From Massospora cicadina (Eukaryota; Entomophthoromycota; Entomophthoromycetes; Entomophthorales; Entomophthoraceae): a stretch of 64,000 bases of DNA. The position numbers were made by a program, and so were the translations under genes. The notes beneath the pieces are model-generated. The model was given only the letters and a program-made list of their open reading frames with translations, was not told the origin of the DNA and did not search any database. Of this stretch, positions 11,669 to 23,247 are shown piece after piece. The stretch lies in assembly GCA_022478985.1 (NCBI GenBank), contig JAKSZP010018553.1, positions 1 to 64,000 of the forward strand, given 5' to 3'. Within the stretch, counting starts at the first letter, position 1. The number at the start of each line of letters is the position of its first letter.

Positions 11669-12814
11669 TGTAAAAATTTACTGGTGGGTTATTATCAACA
11701 AATAACCCTAGTAATCTTTTTACTGCACAGGTTTGGTTTTCTTGTGTACTTTGACGCATTTCATAATATAATAGATTATTGGTTGATAATGGTATGATGA
11801 CTATTATCCGTAGTTGAGTATGAAATTTTATAGCTCAGACAGACGCTTGGCCAGTATTCCCAATTAAATACTTGTGATGTCATGATCGTAGAAATTCATT
11901 CCCTCATTCTGTCCAACCCAATCTTCGCTGAGATTCCCTGGTGACAGTCTCTTTGGTCAAACACGCAGTTGGTGGCAATCACCAATTGTGTCTCCTTCTT
12001 CTTTAGATCCCTGCTCATATATCTACTCTTTTCTCTAAGAGTCTTCCAATTATTGCACACAGCAAAAATCCTTGAGAAGAATAGCACAATTGAAAGCTGA
12101 TGATGGTTTATTGCTTAAACTATATATAAGATGAACAACTTAGAGCTATATAAATGTAATATGATCTAATTACTGTTTTATTTTAGTGAATCCTAGGGAA
12201 TTTATAGTAGGGATTTATTCATCTAAAACTCGGTTGACACCTCTTCAATGAAATGTCAGCCGTTTCCATTGAATCACCCATCCTCATCTCAGCAGAGATG
12301 GTCTTCCTCATCCTGGCTAGGTTTCCGTCATTGTACATCCTTGAGACCTAAATGGAAAGATTTGGAAAACATGTCCCTAACGTTTTCCTATTGATCTAAG
12401 CAAACCAACCATATTTAGCTAGCGACCTTCTTAGGCAATGGGACTTATTACCCATTAAGGAAGGTCACGAATCACCCAAAAGCCTTGCTAGTTGCAGGTG
12501 GCATCACTCGCCTCACAACTTGCTATTCATTCCCAATCAGTCATTGATGAAGCCTGACCAATCCCAATTGGTATACCTGATAGTTAATCACTATCAGATG
12601 CCCCTATTTTAGTTGGCAACTCTGCCCAACGAGATCTTAAAATTCGTCAAGATTGATCTTTAATAGATATGACCAGGCGAATACCCAAAATACCTAAACT
12701 TAGTTACTCTAAAACTCGGGCCAACTGATTTCCAATTCACTTCACCTTAGGTAAATTTCCTCTAGCGATTACTGGTAATCTAGCAGGTTGAGAATATGGG
12801 CAAAAATCCCAACA
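11669..12814 (-). repeat. F1 LTR B
   Basis: 1146 bp with TG/CA ends in minus orientation (TGTTGGGATTTTTGCCC to TTTTTACA). Aligns with LTRs A and C. It is followed by a clear primer site and gag, so it is a 5' LTR. No good purine tract lies above 12814, which argues that the gag remnant beyond it was cut by insertion or recombination. Confidence 0.85.
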
Positions 12815-13456
12815 ACATACCTGAACATAGTCATGTTAAACAATTGGAAGAACACAGGAACATTTTCCTAACAAAACATGGGTAATTTTGGCATAGCTCT
12901 GAATTTCTCTGAAGTTTCTCTAGCCACCACTCTCGTCTCAGTTACCCAACTGACTTGAGTAATGATCTTTGTGTCATCTCCAAAATGGCAGTAAATGCAG
13001 GCAGCATATTTTCAGGAAAAGTCGACTTCCAAACTTAAGTTCTTGTGGTCCTTTTTTGGCGTTGCCCGCCACATAAGGTTCACATTTTCATCTCTGTGTC
13101 TTTAGTTCTTTAATTTGCTTCACTAGATGCTCCACTTCTTAACTGAGTGAATGCAATTGAGTGCGATCTTCTTTATGAGCAGTCTTTAAGAATAAAGCTT
13201 TTCAAACTAGATCCCCTTCTTTCTTCTTCAATAATGTTCTTTTCCCTAGTAACTCATTGTCAAAATTGGAAGCATCTCTATCCTTCCTCTATTTTATTAT
13301 CACTCTCTACTAAGGCAGAGAATTCTCTATGATTGGCTGATTATAGGCCATTCTTGTTACCAATTTCCAATTCCATCCAAAGTTTACTTAACTCATCTTA
13401 TATTACATCTTGTATTGGCATATCTTACTCAACTACCACTTGTAGTGATCACCAAA
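12815..13456 (-). pseudogene. F1 copy 3: gag stub with primer site
   Basis: About 640 bp between LTR B and LTR C. A decayed primer site (plus 13436-13454, ending TGTAGTGATCACCA) adjoins LTR C. The minus strand then gives gag-like fragments related to 11038-11646 (around 13440-13150: lysine/glutamate-rich, VTREK, WMELEIGNK). Everything after gag is absent. Confidence 0.55.
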
Positions 13457-14611
13457 TGTTAAAATTGGGATTTGGTGGCTATTCTAGTGAGCATTAAATG
13501 TTAAAATTGGGAACTGGTGGATACTCTAGTTAGCATTAAATGTTAAAAGCTTGGTTTGACTTATAATTCTTAAAAGTTAACTGCAAAGATTTAGTATGTG
13601 CACAATTTGCGTTGTTTTATAGTAATTAGTATGTGATTTATAATAGTATGATGACTATTATACATAGTTGAATAGATAAACCTGATATGGTCCAACGCTA
13701 GGCCTGTAATAATCCATAAAATACTGGTGATGCCAACTATAGGGATTTCTTCCTTATTCTGGCTAAGTTGATCCACTCTCAGATTCAGAGGTTCCTGGCC
13801 TTTCTTCTCATCACTCTGAGTCTGCGGATATTCACTCTAAGTTCTACTTCTCTTCAAAGAATCCTTTATCCTATTCTTTATACCATAAAAGCGTCCACAA
13901 TTATTGTATACCACAAAAATAATATCTAAAGATGAATAGAGCTTATATCACAAATGTTAGAATCTTTTTTTATTATTATGAATTGTTAAAGATTTTAGAG
14001 GGAATTCAGCACCAAACTCCTTGGCTGGCGCCTCAACCATGAAACGGTAGCCATTGTTGTTGAACTTTCCTAATTACGTCTCACTGGAAATAGTTTTCAC
14101 ATTCAGTTTAGATATTTCACCAAACATCCTCGAGACCTGAAATGTAAAGAGCCTGAAAACGTGCCCTAACGTTTTCCACTCAATCACAGTGAACCAACCA
14201 TATTTGGCTTGCGACCTGCTTAGGTAAGGATACTCTTTACTCATTATGGCAGGTTGAAAACCAACTGATTGATTTTCTAGTTGCAGGTGGCTTCAATCGC
14301 CTCACAACTGCTAATTAAATTCCCAATTGTTCATTGATGAAACTTGAATGATCCCAATTGGGGTACCTGATAGTTAATCAATAATCAACTATTAGATGCT
14401 CCAGTTTGTCGGCAACTCTGACCAACAATATTAAGCATTCACCTGTATTATCCTGAGAGATAAGAACCTGGCAAATTACCTAAGAAATATCCAAACATTA
14501 TTGAACCTAAATTGGGGTCAATTGATGTCAATTCATTTGCAAGCAGGACTTATCCCCTAGCAATCCAACAGCTAGCCTAGGAAGCAGGAAAGGTGGTCAA
14601 AAATCCCAACA
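13457..14611 (-). repeat. F1 LTR C
   Basis: 1155 bp, minus orientation, same TGTTGGGATTTTTG start and TTTTAACA end. Near its low end, the stretch around ATTAAATGTTAAAA is locally duplicated (13457-13560). With A and B it makes three LTRs in one orientation over 10 kb. Confidence 0.8.
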
Positions 14612-14639
14612 CCACCACATGGGTTAAATCCCAAAGAAT

Positions 14640-15175
14640 GAAAAGAGTGACAGCCGCTGGTTTTTGCCCCTTCTTAGTCCTAAATAGGACTTCCTCCCAA
14701 TTAAGATGCAAGGGTAGTTCCTCAAGAATTACAGGTTGGGGTAGACCTGATTTAAGAGAAACTATGAATCTGGGCCTTAATCAATTTGTTGGGCTTGAAA
14801 ACAACTATGGTCAATAGAATGAGGTTACTACTGATGGTAGTTTTATAGCTCAAGTATGCACAAATTTGAGATATAGATACCAACTGTGAACTGCCACTAT
14901 TAGTAATAGTTTTTTGTAACCAAATTCAATACAAGTTCGAAAAATAAATGTGTCAAATTATCATTGTTTACACTATAATTGGAAATCTTCACCCTGTTAA
15001 TGTAGGATCTAGAGCCCCAGCACATGATTCTTGAGGATTAACCTGAACCTGCTTGACCTAAACCAGCGTTTAATACAGTGTATTTATGGTCAGTGAGGGT
15101 GGCCAACTTGACTCCTCTGTCTGGCTCATCTCCTCCTTATCCTTGCAATCCACTCTAAAATCATGTCATGGAAAC
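14640..15175 (-). repeat. LTR remnant related to the K-element LTR
   Basis: Similar to 56080-56571: shared text includes GTTGGGCTT near 14788, GTCAGTGAGGGTGGCCAACTTGACT near 15090 (split here: GTCAGTGAGGG, TGGCCAACTTGACT) and ATCATGTCAT near 15160. No coding is attached. It is probably a solo or truncated LTR squeezed between LTR C and the edge of copy E. The left end is uncertain. Confidence 0.55.
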
Positions 15176-15200
15176 AATAATTTGCAAAGTGCAATATACT

Positions 15201-15772
15201 TGTTTTAAAATGGCGGTATTATTGAGGAACGCTGGAGGTTTTGTTCAGGGTTCAATCCACTGAGTAACGGATGGAAAATTTGAAGATCATTGGTCCCTGA
15301 AACAAATGGAAATGATAATACTAAAAATATGAAGCACTTGCTTTGACAATACCCTTTATTTAATAATATATTTTAGCTGATTTTTCTGCTCTGCTCTCTA
15401 CCAGATACCTATAATAATCCCCCATTTCAATCAACATATCTCACTTATATATCAGAAACTTTGGTTGATATCAACCCTTTTGCTTATACTGTTCAGTTCC
15501 GCCATATGCTCATTGGTTCTAACAGAGCTATTATCCTTTTAGTTTACAATCGCCTTAGTTCTAGGTGATCTATTAATAATTTGTCATATGTCAACATTTC
15601 CTTATTGCCTGCTTTAGAGGTGATCCACTTAATATTAGTAAAGCTTGGTATCACCCTATCACCTTATGAAGGCACTCTCATCACTATTATCATACTCCTC
15701 AGTTTGGCCAATCTCACCAATTCCGTCATAACTACTTAGGGCTAATCATCCAGTCATATCAAAATCTTGACA
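15201..15772 (-). repeat. F2 copy E 3' LTR
   Basis: 572 bp, aligns with 46591-47168 over its whole length (CCCCCATTT near 15420, CATATGCTCATTGGTTCT near 15510). The high end is the complement of TGTCAAGATTTTGATATGAC. It is followed upward by the purine tract AAGGGGGGTGA (15773-15783, minus), so it is the downstream LTR. Confidence 0.85.
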
Positions 15773-15885
15773 TCACCCCCCTTGACTGGATGATAAGCCG
15801 CATATTGTTTATACACTCAAAGGAACTTTGCGTGCACTCAGCTAATGATCTAACCGCTCATGGGGTCCTTGATAGTGTAGGCGTT
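15773..15885 (-). pseudogene. F2 copy E: polypurine tract and end of integrase
   Basis: Minus strand reads AYTIKDPMSG, then IIS and VHAKFL with stops, and the polypurine tract. This is the C-terminal tail of pol, cut at 15885 by the insertion of 15886-16971. Confidence 0.75.
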
Positions 15886-16971
15886 TGTCAGATTCTGGTA
15901 GTTGACCCAAAACAAACCCTTTGACAACCAACAAGTAAGGATGATTATCCTCCCAAAACTCAGGCCAATTACTATTATACAGCTTGAGCCAATTATCTCA
16001 ACGTTAATTAAATTCAATTATCCAATCAGAAGCTTGGGCCAAATATCCTCACACATTCAGGTCAATTATATATAAAAAAAACTTGGCATTTGGTCCCAAC
16101 TAATTGGAAGCAATATCAACAATTCAGCTTGAGAAATTATCTGGGAATTAATCCAAAAATAACGTCTAAAATACCTTGGACAAATAGACATCATAAAATT
16201 GAAATTAATTTCCCGCCCTATGGCAAAAATCGCATGTCAATTCCCATAATTGGCACAATAGCACTTGCACGTTGACCTCCCATATGGGAATCTAGTGTTA
16301 TAAATAGAGGCCTGCCAACGTCTTAAAGAGGGGTGCATCATCTACTTGAAATTGATGCCAAATTTCCCTGAATTCATATTTTGTCAGCAGTTTGATGAAA
16401 CTCAAATTAAGATGATCCTAGGATAATTTTGCACATTTATATTGTGATTTTGTCCCTGAAATCTTCCCAAATATGAGAGTATTTTGCCGCCAATAGTCCT
16501 AACAATAAGTCATAATTGTATCAGTTCAAGAGCCAAACTGAGGTAGAAAATAACTATTTGTGGAACTCATGTGCTCTATATGTGGCCAGGAGATACCCTA
16601 GAGGTTATGTACTGGTGCCTGACCTAATGAATGATCATGAAATAATATCATATAATAAAGATATATTTTATTAATTCTCTTTTTACCTGGTTTTTATATC
16701 AGAGTCTTATTTGAAGAGTGTCAACAACCTGTATTTCAGAATAAAAAGCTTGTACCCTTTTCCTGACTTTGTAGAAGTTCCCAAATACAAAGGGATAATT
16801 GAGCCCAAGATTGACCTGATTAGTCAAAATAAGCTGAATACGCCTAGTAAGATTCCAAACGGTCAAAATACTGCAAGACATAGGCTAAATTGAGGATCCT
16901 TTGGCTGAACTTTAACCCATATATACACGTAGGATCTAATTTATCATGCGAGTGATCCTCAAATTTTTACA
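15886..16971 (+). mobile_element. Probable solo LTR of a fifth family
   Basis: 1086 bp with TGTCAGATTC at the left, AAATTTTTACA at the right, and no coding. It interrupts the copy E integrase frame. The bases outside are GCGTT (15881-15885) and TCGTT (16972-16976), four of five matching. A TATA-like TATAAATAG at about 16299 suggests plus orientation. Little resemblance to the F1-F4 LTRs apart from the AAATTTTTACA end, which F1 shares. Confidence 0.65.
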
Positions 16972-17682
16972 TCGTTGATGCTCATCTTCTTAATTATCTT
17001 AATTAGTCCAATCCAGATGTTGACCAACTTGTGTTTCCGCCCAAACCCATGCTGGTCATGAAACAAAACCATATCTCCTCCTTGGAATTGAGCTATCCCG
17101 CTACACCATAGTTGATTGGCAGCCTGGTTCTTTACCTTTTTGGCCAAGTTGAAAGAGTATGCTTTGTTTTTAAGCTTAAATAAAGTATTTGCCAGGTTGG
17201 TTTAGTAGATTTGCAGATCCACTCCGCTAGTAACTTCCACACAGGCATAAAGCAGTGCCAGTAGTGATGGGTGTCGTCCATATAGTAGCTGAAAGGGACT
17301 CTTCCCCATGGCCAAGTGATGGCTAATGTTATAGGCAAAGACGGCGGTGGAAAGGAGTGAGCTCCAATCAGAAGGTCAATCTATTACCAACTTCAAGGTT
17401 ATGTTTATTAAGGTTCCATTAATTCGCTTGACCATTCCATTAGACTCAGGGTAATATGGGATTGTTAGAACTCCATGGATGGCCATCAGCTCATTTAGCT
17501 TCAGGAGGATGTGAGAGGTGAAGTTTGTCCTGAAATCAGTAAGGATGGACTGAGGGCTTCCATGTCGCTGGATTATGCATTCCATGATGAACTTAGCTAC
17601 TTTGAACTCACCCAAACCCCTGTGACCCATGCTTTTATCCATATTACTAGTGGTAAATTGCCATTAAAATGTATTTGAACGG
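16972..17682 (-). pseudogene. F2 copy E: integrase core and C-terminal half
   Basis: From high to low: KYILMAI, FKVAKFIMECIIQRHGSPQS with ILTDFRTNFTSH (second catalytic Asp kept; the usual DNG became DFR), LNELMAIHGVLTIPYYPES, NGMVKRINGTL, then HDQHGFGRKHKLVNIWIG. Lysine stands where the catalytic Glu of D,D-35-E is expected (NGMVK). It is broken at 17682 by copy F and at 16972 by the solo LTR. Confidence 0.8.
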
Positions 17683-18177
17683 TGTTATAAAATTGGCGTT
17701 ATTCAATAGATATGCTGGAGGAATTTGCACAAGGTTTGACCCACTGAGCAATCAGGACCAACGATATGATGATCGTTTGCCTTAAAACAACAGAATAAAC
17801 TTTTCAAAAAATATGGAGCACTTGCTCCCACAACCTCTTTTATTTAATATACATAATACTGTGGTTTCTTCCTATTCTGATTACTCTAAACTTACTTAAC
17901 AAACGCCTTTCTTGATCATCTCGTCTTGCTTATATTCTAGCGCCTTTGATGCTACCGCTTCTATGGCTTAGTAATTTAACTCGCCATATCTCATTGGTTC
18001 TTCAATTCTTTATTCATCAATCTCCCAATCACCTAATCTAAGACGATTTCCCAATAACCCAATATCGCCTCAATTCGAGGCGCTCAAATTACCATTACTC
18101 ATAATGATTTGGTGGATTTCATTCATTCCACTATATCAAATCAGGGCTTATCGTCCAGTCATAGCAGAATTGCGACA
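17683..18177 (-). repeat. F2 copy F 3' LTR
   Basis: 495 bp. The plus strand runs from TGTTATAAAATTGGCG to GCAGAATTGCGACA. It contains the perfect palindromic hairpin GCCTCAATTCGAGGC near 18067. It adjoins the purine tract AAGGAAGGGGTAA (minus, 18178-18190). Confidence 0.9.
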
Positions 18178-19200
18178 TTACCCCTTCCTTGACTGGATGA
18201 TAAATCTCTTATTGCTTATACGCCTGGAGGAACTTTGCATGCACTTGGTTGATGATCCAACCACTAGTGGGGTCCTTGATAGTATATGCATCTATACCTG
18301 TCTTCTCAATGACTTCAAATGGTCCAATCCATATACTGGCCAGCTTGTGTTTCCAACTGAAACCATGTAGATCATGGAATAGGACCAAGTCTCCATCTTT
18401 GAAGTGGGATAGGCCACTCCGCCATATCTGATTGGCAGCCAGGCTTTTGATTCTCTTAGCTAAGCTGAACGGGTACACTGGCTTGTAATTTAATCAGCAT
18501 ATTTGTTAGTATGGTCAAATATCATTGCAGATCCATTCTGCCAGTGTCCTCTACACAGGCATATAAGAGTGCGGGCAGAGTGGGGTGTCATCTGTAAAGC
18601 ATTTGGAATGGGTTTTCTCCTGTGTCTGAATGGTAGCTAATGTTGTAGGCAAACATTGAGGTAGAAAGAAGGGTACTCCAATCAGAGAGCCTATCAGATA
18701 ACAACTTTTAGAGTATGTTCAACAGGGTACCATTAATCCATCCAACCATTCTGTTAGACTTGGAGTGATATGTAGCTGTTAGAATCCCGCAGATGGCCAT
18801 CAGCTCATTAAGCTTAGGTAGAATGTGTGAAGTGAAGTTCATTCCAGTGTCAGTAAGGATGAACTGGGGATAATAATGTCACTGAATTATACACTCCTTA
18901 CCAAACTTAGCCACTGTTAGCACCCCCAAATCGCGTATTAGTCGCGCCTCACCCACCTTGTAAAGTAGTCAATTGCTACCAGGATGTATTTGGACCGTTT
19001 GCCCCTGTTGGCAAGGGACCCACAACATCAATCAAAACGGTGTGCCAGGTGAAGTGCGGCTTCACTAACTGGTATGAGGTCTTCTGGTGAAACGTCTTTT
19101 CCACTTGGCACTGGTGACAGGAGGAGATAGTATCAAGTACATTAAAGTTCATGCTTTCCCAGTAGTACCGAGGCAGCAATAATTCCATGGTCTAATATAC
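18178..19200 (-). pseudogene. F2 copy F: integrase
   Basis: High to low: zinc-binding tail YYWESMNFNVL with CHQCQVEKTFHQ, then HTVLIDVVGPLPTGANG carrying the first catalytic Asp (19188-18976). The core around 18900-18700 is in broken frames (FILTDTG, KLNELMAI, NRMVGWINGT). The C-terminal domain FHDLHGFSWKHKLASIWIG to GWIINQVHAKFLQAYKQ is an 89-codon open stretch at 18478-18209. Glycine replaces the catalytic Glu in RMVGWING. Confidence 0.85.
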
Positions 19201-19736
19201 TCCACAATGTCCCACCGCTTGGTGTGCACTCATAATAATAGTTATGTGGGTGGAAGGTCTTGGGATATTCACAGTAGTGTCCCCTATCCGCTTATACAAT
19301 TCCCCATTTTTTGGAATTATTGGCCCTTATTACATCCAATACCTTGATGACCGGGGGCATTTCATCATTTTACTTGCCACTAAGCATCTTATTGAACGTA
19401 ATATCACCAAGATCCACCATAACTGCAATTATGGGTAATCTCGATAAACAATTGGCATTCTAGTGCTTTGCTCCAGGTCATGAAGAATTTCGAAATTGTA
19501 TGCCTTCAATTTTGAGAGCCCATCGGGCCAGAAGCCCTTCCAGTTCTTTAAGGTTCTGTAACCAGCATAGCGAGGCATGATCTATTACAACTTTGGATCT
19601 CACTCCATGCAAATATACCTGAAATTGCTTATAGGCATATATCACTGCTAAAAGCTCTCACTCAGTCACAGTATAATTGCGCTCATGGCTGTTCAAGCTA
19701 TGACTGCAATATGCTACAGAGTGCTCTTCTCCTTCC
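19201..19736 (-). pseudogene. F2 copy F: RNase H
   Basis: The minus strand around 19740-19440 corresponds to SQKDEEGEEHSVAYCS-like text, the ERNYTV and VIYAYKQFQ block, DHASLCWLQNL and ALKIEGIQFR, in changing frames. This is the RNase H fold following the RT thumb and connection, as in copies G and H. Stops interrupt it. Confidence 0.75.
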
Positions 19737-20640
19737 TCATCTTTTTGGGATAGGACTGCCCCCACAGAGGAAATGGACGCATCCATCTAAATGGTGAACA
19801 TTTTTAAAATTTGGATAGCATAACACCGTTGTACTGGTCAGTGCCATTTGAAGCGTATCAAAAGCATGTTGCTGACATTCCATCCATTTGAAAATGGTAT
19901 TATTTCTTAATAACAAGAATAGTGGTCCCCCAATAAAGCTGAACTTAGGGTTGAAGCAAAAGTAATAGCTGACCATCCCCAAGAATACCTGTATATCCCG
20001 CTTGCTGTTGGGTGGAGTCATTTTTTGAATAGCTTCCACCTTAGCTGGCTGAGGTCTCAGCCCCGTGGCATCAACATCAAACCCTAGGTACTCCAGCTGG
20101 TCCTTAAAGAAATGGCATTTCTGAGGTTTGATTCTAATGTTTGCCTCAGCGAGACAGCGGAATACTGCTTCTAAATGATCAAGGTGTTCAGAGAATGTTT
20201 GGGAGAAAACACTAATGTTGTTGAGGTATACAATGACGCATGACAGCTTTAGGTCCCCAAGAATATTGTCCATCGCCCGTTGAAATGTAGCCGTGGCGTT
20301 GCACAGCCCTTGTGGCATCTGGGTTAGTTGAAAAAGACCTTAGGATGTGATAATGGCGCATTTCTCTTGTTCCACCACTAGAAACTCAATTTTCAAGTAG
20401 CCTGAGATCAGGTCCATTGCTGAAAAATAACAAGCTCCCCCTATCCAATCCAAGGCGTTGTCAATGTGCGGTAAGAAATATGAGTCCTTTTTGGCGATGC
20501 TGTTGAGCTTTTGGTAGTCAATTACTACATGGTTAGTTCCTTTCTTTTTTTACAATAAGAATGTGAGAAGCCCATGGACTCTTCGATGGCTTAAGCATCC
20601 CTTGCTCTAATAGCTTGTCCATCACCTCAGTTACTACTTC
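19737..20640 (-). pseudogene. F2 copy F: reverse transcriptase with YLNN active site
   Basis: A 193-codon open stretch (20318-19737) starts MPQGLCNATATFQRAMDNI and covers palm, thumb and connection (KDQLEYLGFDVDATGLRPQP, RDIQVFLGMVSYY). The active-site motif reads VYLNNIS: both catalytic Asp of YLDD are Asn. Upstream, 20640-20320 gives VVTEVMDKLLEQGMLKPSKS, HILIVKKGTN and VVIDYQKLNSIAKKDSY. The two D-to-N changes are G-to-A on the coding strand, so the enzyme would be dead even where the frame is open. Confidence 0.9.
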
Positions 20641-21666
20641 TTCTGCCATTCTTGATTGGCAGATTGGCCTTGACCGGATGGGAGGATGATCTCTAGTGCC
20701 CACCCTATGAACTATCCCCCACGTGCATCCTAAATCATGGTTATCAATGGCAAAAATCTCTTTATATTTTGAAATAAAGCGATTGCCCTATCCTTCTGCG
20801 TTTCCAACAACACCATAAATTCATCGCATGGTACAACAGCCATTACGTTGAGCTGTGGTTCAAAAAGCAGACCAAATTCCTCCAGCGATCCAAACTCATG
20901 GCCCAAAAGAACCTCCTCAATGGGGATTGAGTGCATATATGCCCTATTTGGTGGCGGCGGATTTTCAGTGGTACTTTTTGTAGGTTTGCAAGTAAGAATT
21001 TGATCTCCCCTTGCCCAGGTAGTATAATACCTGGGGCCACGTGGGGCTTAAACCGCAACTTCTGATATTTCCTAATAGCCTCCCCATAGAGTCCATCTGG
21101 AACTTCTATCACCAAGTCAGTGTTTACTATAACTTGATGCCCGGATGGAATAGATATAGGTCCAGCAGCTCTGAGTGGCAGCCCTTAATATTCATAAATT
21201 TGTTGTGGAAGGGCTCAGGTTTTTCCCTTTAAACGATGGTAGTGCACTGGGATTACTCCGTTGATATAAGCTATATTGATATTCCCCATATGCACCATAT
21301 CATTTGGCACTCCGCTAGAGGTGAAGTGAATTGGGATTAGCTGACCCAATATTTCAAAAGTCTTGTCCATATCAATAACAGCCTCATAGTGTCTCAATAA
21401 GGCGGTTCTAACTAGCATATCATAATTGCTTTTGGTAACACTATATATTGGGCTACCATGACAATAGAACCAAGCTGCAATGGAAGTGCATCGTATGCTC
21501 CCTCAGAGATTGTGTTATCCGCTCCAGCAGTTCCATATACCACATGGTGGCCCACGTCCGGTTTTAATGATTTTTTGGCCACCAATTTTGTGGAGACTAT
21601 ATTGATGAGGGCACCTGTATCTATGTTGGCACGGACTCAGGTTTTAGCTACAACTAGGTCACAGTA
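20641..21666 (-). pseudogene. F2 copy F: protease and linker
   Basis: The retropepsin site DTGA is at 21621-21610 (ANIDTGALINIVSTKLV), followed by YGTAGADNTISEGAYDALP. Then come the linker VIEVPDGLYGEAIRKYQ, HVAPGIILPGQGEIKFLL (21115-20843) and YKEIFAIDNHDLGC. The segment between protease and linker is frame-broken. Upstream the gene is cut at 21666 by copy G and resumes at 27593. Confidence 0.85.
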
Positions 21667-22167
21667 TTTTATAAAATTGGTGTTGTCAATAAGATACGCT
21701 GTAAAATGATTTGCACAGGGTTTGACCCACTGAGCAATAGGACCAATGATATGAGGATCATTGACCCTGAAACAACAGAAATAAACTAAACTTTATTAAT
21801 AATATGGAGACTTGCCCCCACTATACTTCTTTATTTATTATAATAAATACAGTTGATCCTCGCTGTTTTGACCGCTCTAAACTAATAACAACCTACCTCC
21901 CTCATCATCTCATCCCGCTTGTATGGTGGCAACTTTGGATGGTACTGCTTTCATGGCTTAGTAAATCACTTCGACATATCTCACTGGTTCCTTCAATTCA
22001 TCATTTGTTAATTCACAATCACCCAATTTAGCCGATTTCCCAATAACCCAATATCACCTCATTTTGAGGCGCTTGAATATATCATACTCATAATAATTTG
22101 GTGGATTCCATTCATTCCACTATATTAAATCAGGGCTTTATCGTCCAGTCATAGCAGAATCGCGACA
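21667..22167 (-). repeat. F2 copy G 3' LTR
   Basis: 501 bp. The low end TTTTATAAAATTGG has lost the TG; the high end is GCAGAATCGCGACA. It is followed by the purine tract AAGGAGGGGGTAA (minus, 22168-22180). Confidence 0.85.
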
Positions 22168-23247
22168 TTACCCCCTCCTTGACTGGATGATAAGGCTCTT
22201 ATTGCTTATACGCCCAAAGAAACTTCACATGCACTCGGTTGATGATCTGATGGCTGCGGGGTCCTTGATAGCATAAGCATCCATACCTATCTTTTCAATA
22301 ACTTTGAATGGCCCAATCCAGATACTGGCCAGCTTGTGTTTCTGACCAAACCCATGTTGATTGTGGAATAGAACCATGTCTCCATCTTTGAATTGTGCTA
22401 GGCCATTTCGCTATACCTGATCAGCAGCCTGGTTTTTGACTTTCTTGGCTAAACTGAATGAGTACGCTTCAGTTTGTAATTTAATTAGCGTATTTGTTAG
22501 AGCAGTCAAATAGCTTTACAGATCCATTCTGCCAGTGTCCTCTATACATGCATATAGGGGCGCAGGCAAAGCAGGGTGCCATCCATAAATCAATTGGAAT
22601 CGGCTTTTCCCCATGGCGGAATGATAGCTAATGTTGTAGGCAAACAACGTGGTAGAAAGGAGGGTACTCCAATAAGAGGTCTATCCATAACCAACTTTCG
22701 TAGTATGTTCACCAGGGTCCCATTGACCCATATAACCATTCCGTTGGACTCAGAGTGATATGGGGTTGTTAGAAACCAGCGGATGGCCATCATTTCATTG
22801 AGCTTGGGAAGTATGTGAGAGGTAAAATTAGTACCGTTGTCATAAAGATAAACTGTGGACAGCCATGATGCTAAATGATACACTCCATTACAAACTTAGC
22901 CATAGTAATTTCCCCCAGGTCCCAAATGGCCTGCGCCTCAACCCACCTTGTCAAGTGGTCAATTGCCACCGGGATATACTTAGACTGGTTAGCTCCAGTT
23001 GGCAAAGGACCAACAACATCAAGGGAAACAGTATGCCAAGCAAAGTGTGGCTTCACTAACTGGTATGAGGTATTCTGGTGAAACTGCTTTTCTACTTGGC
23101 ACTGGTGACAGGAGGATAAGTATCAAGCACATTGAAGTTCATGCTTTCCCAGTAATACCAAGGCCACAATAATTCTAATTTCTTGCACATGCCACCATGC
23201 CCAACTGCTTTATGTGTGCTCATGATAATGTTATGCCGCGTTAAGAG
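22168..23247 (-). pseudogene. F2 copy G: integrase
   Basis: From 23240 downward: zinc-binding segment (HKAVGHGGM, YYWESMNFNVLD), HTVSLDVVGPLPTGANQSKY with the first Asp (23056-22871), DNGTNFTSHILPKLNEMMAI with the second Asp (22883-22590), PYHSESNGMVIWVNGTLV where Ile replaces the catalytic Glu, and a C-terminal half near 22440-22210 (GFGQKHKLASIWIG-like). Two frames overlap at about 22880. Confidence 0.85.

Noticed and set aside
15196..15200. Target duplication for copy E (ATACT)
   Set aside because: The right flank is ATGAT, only three of five equal; not counted as support.
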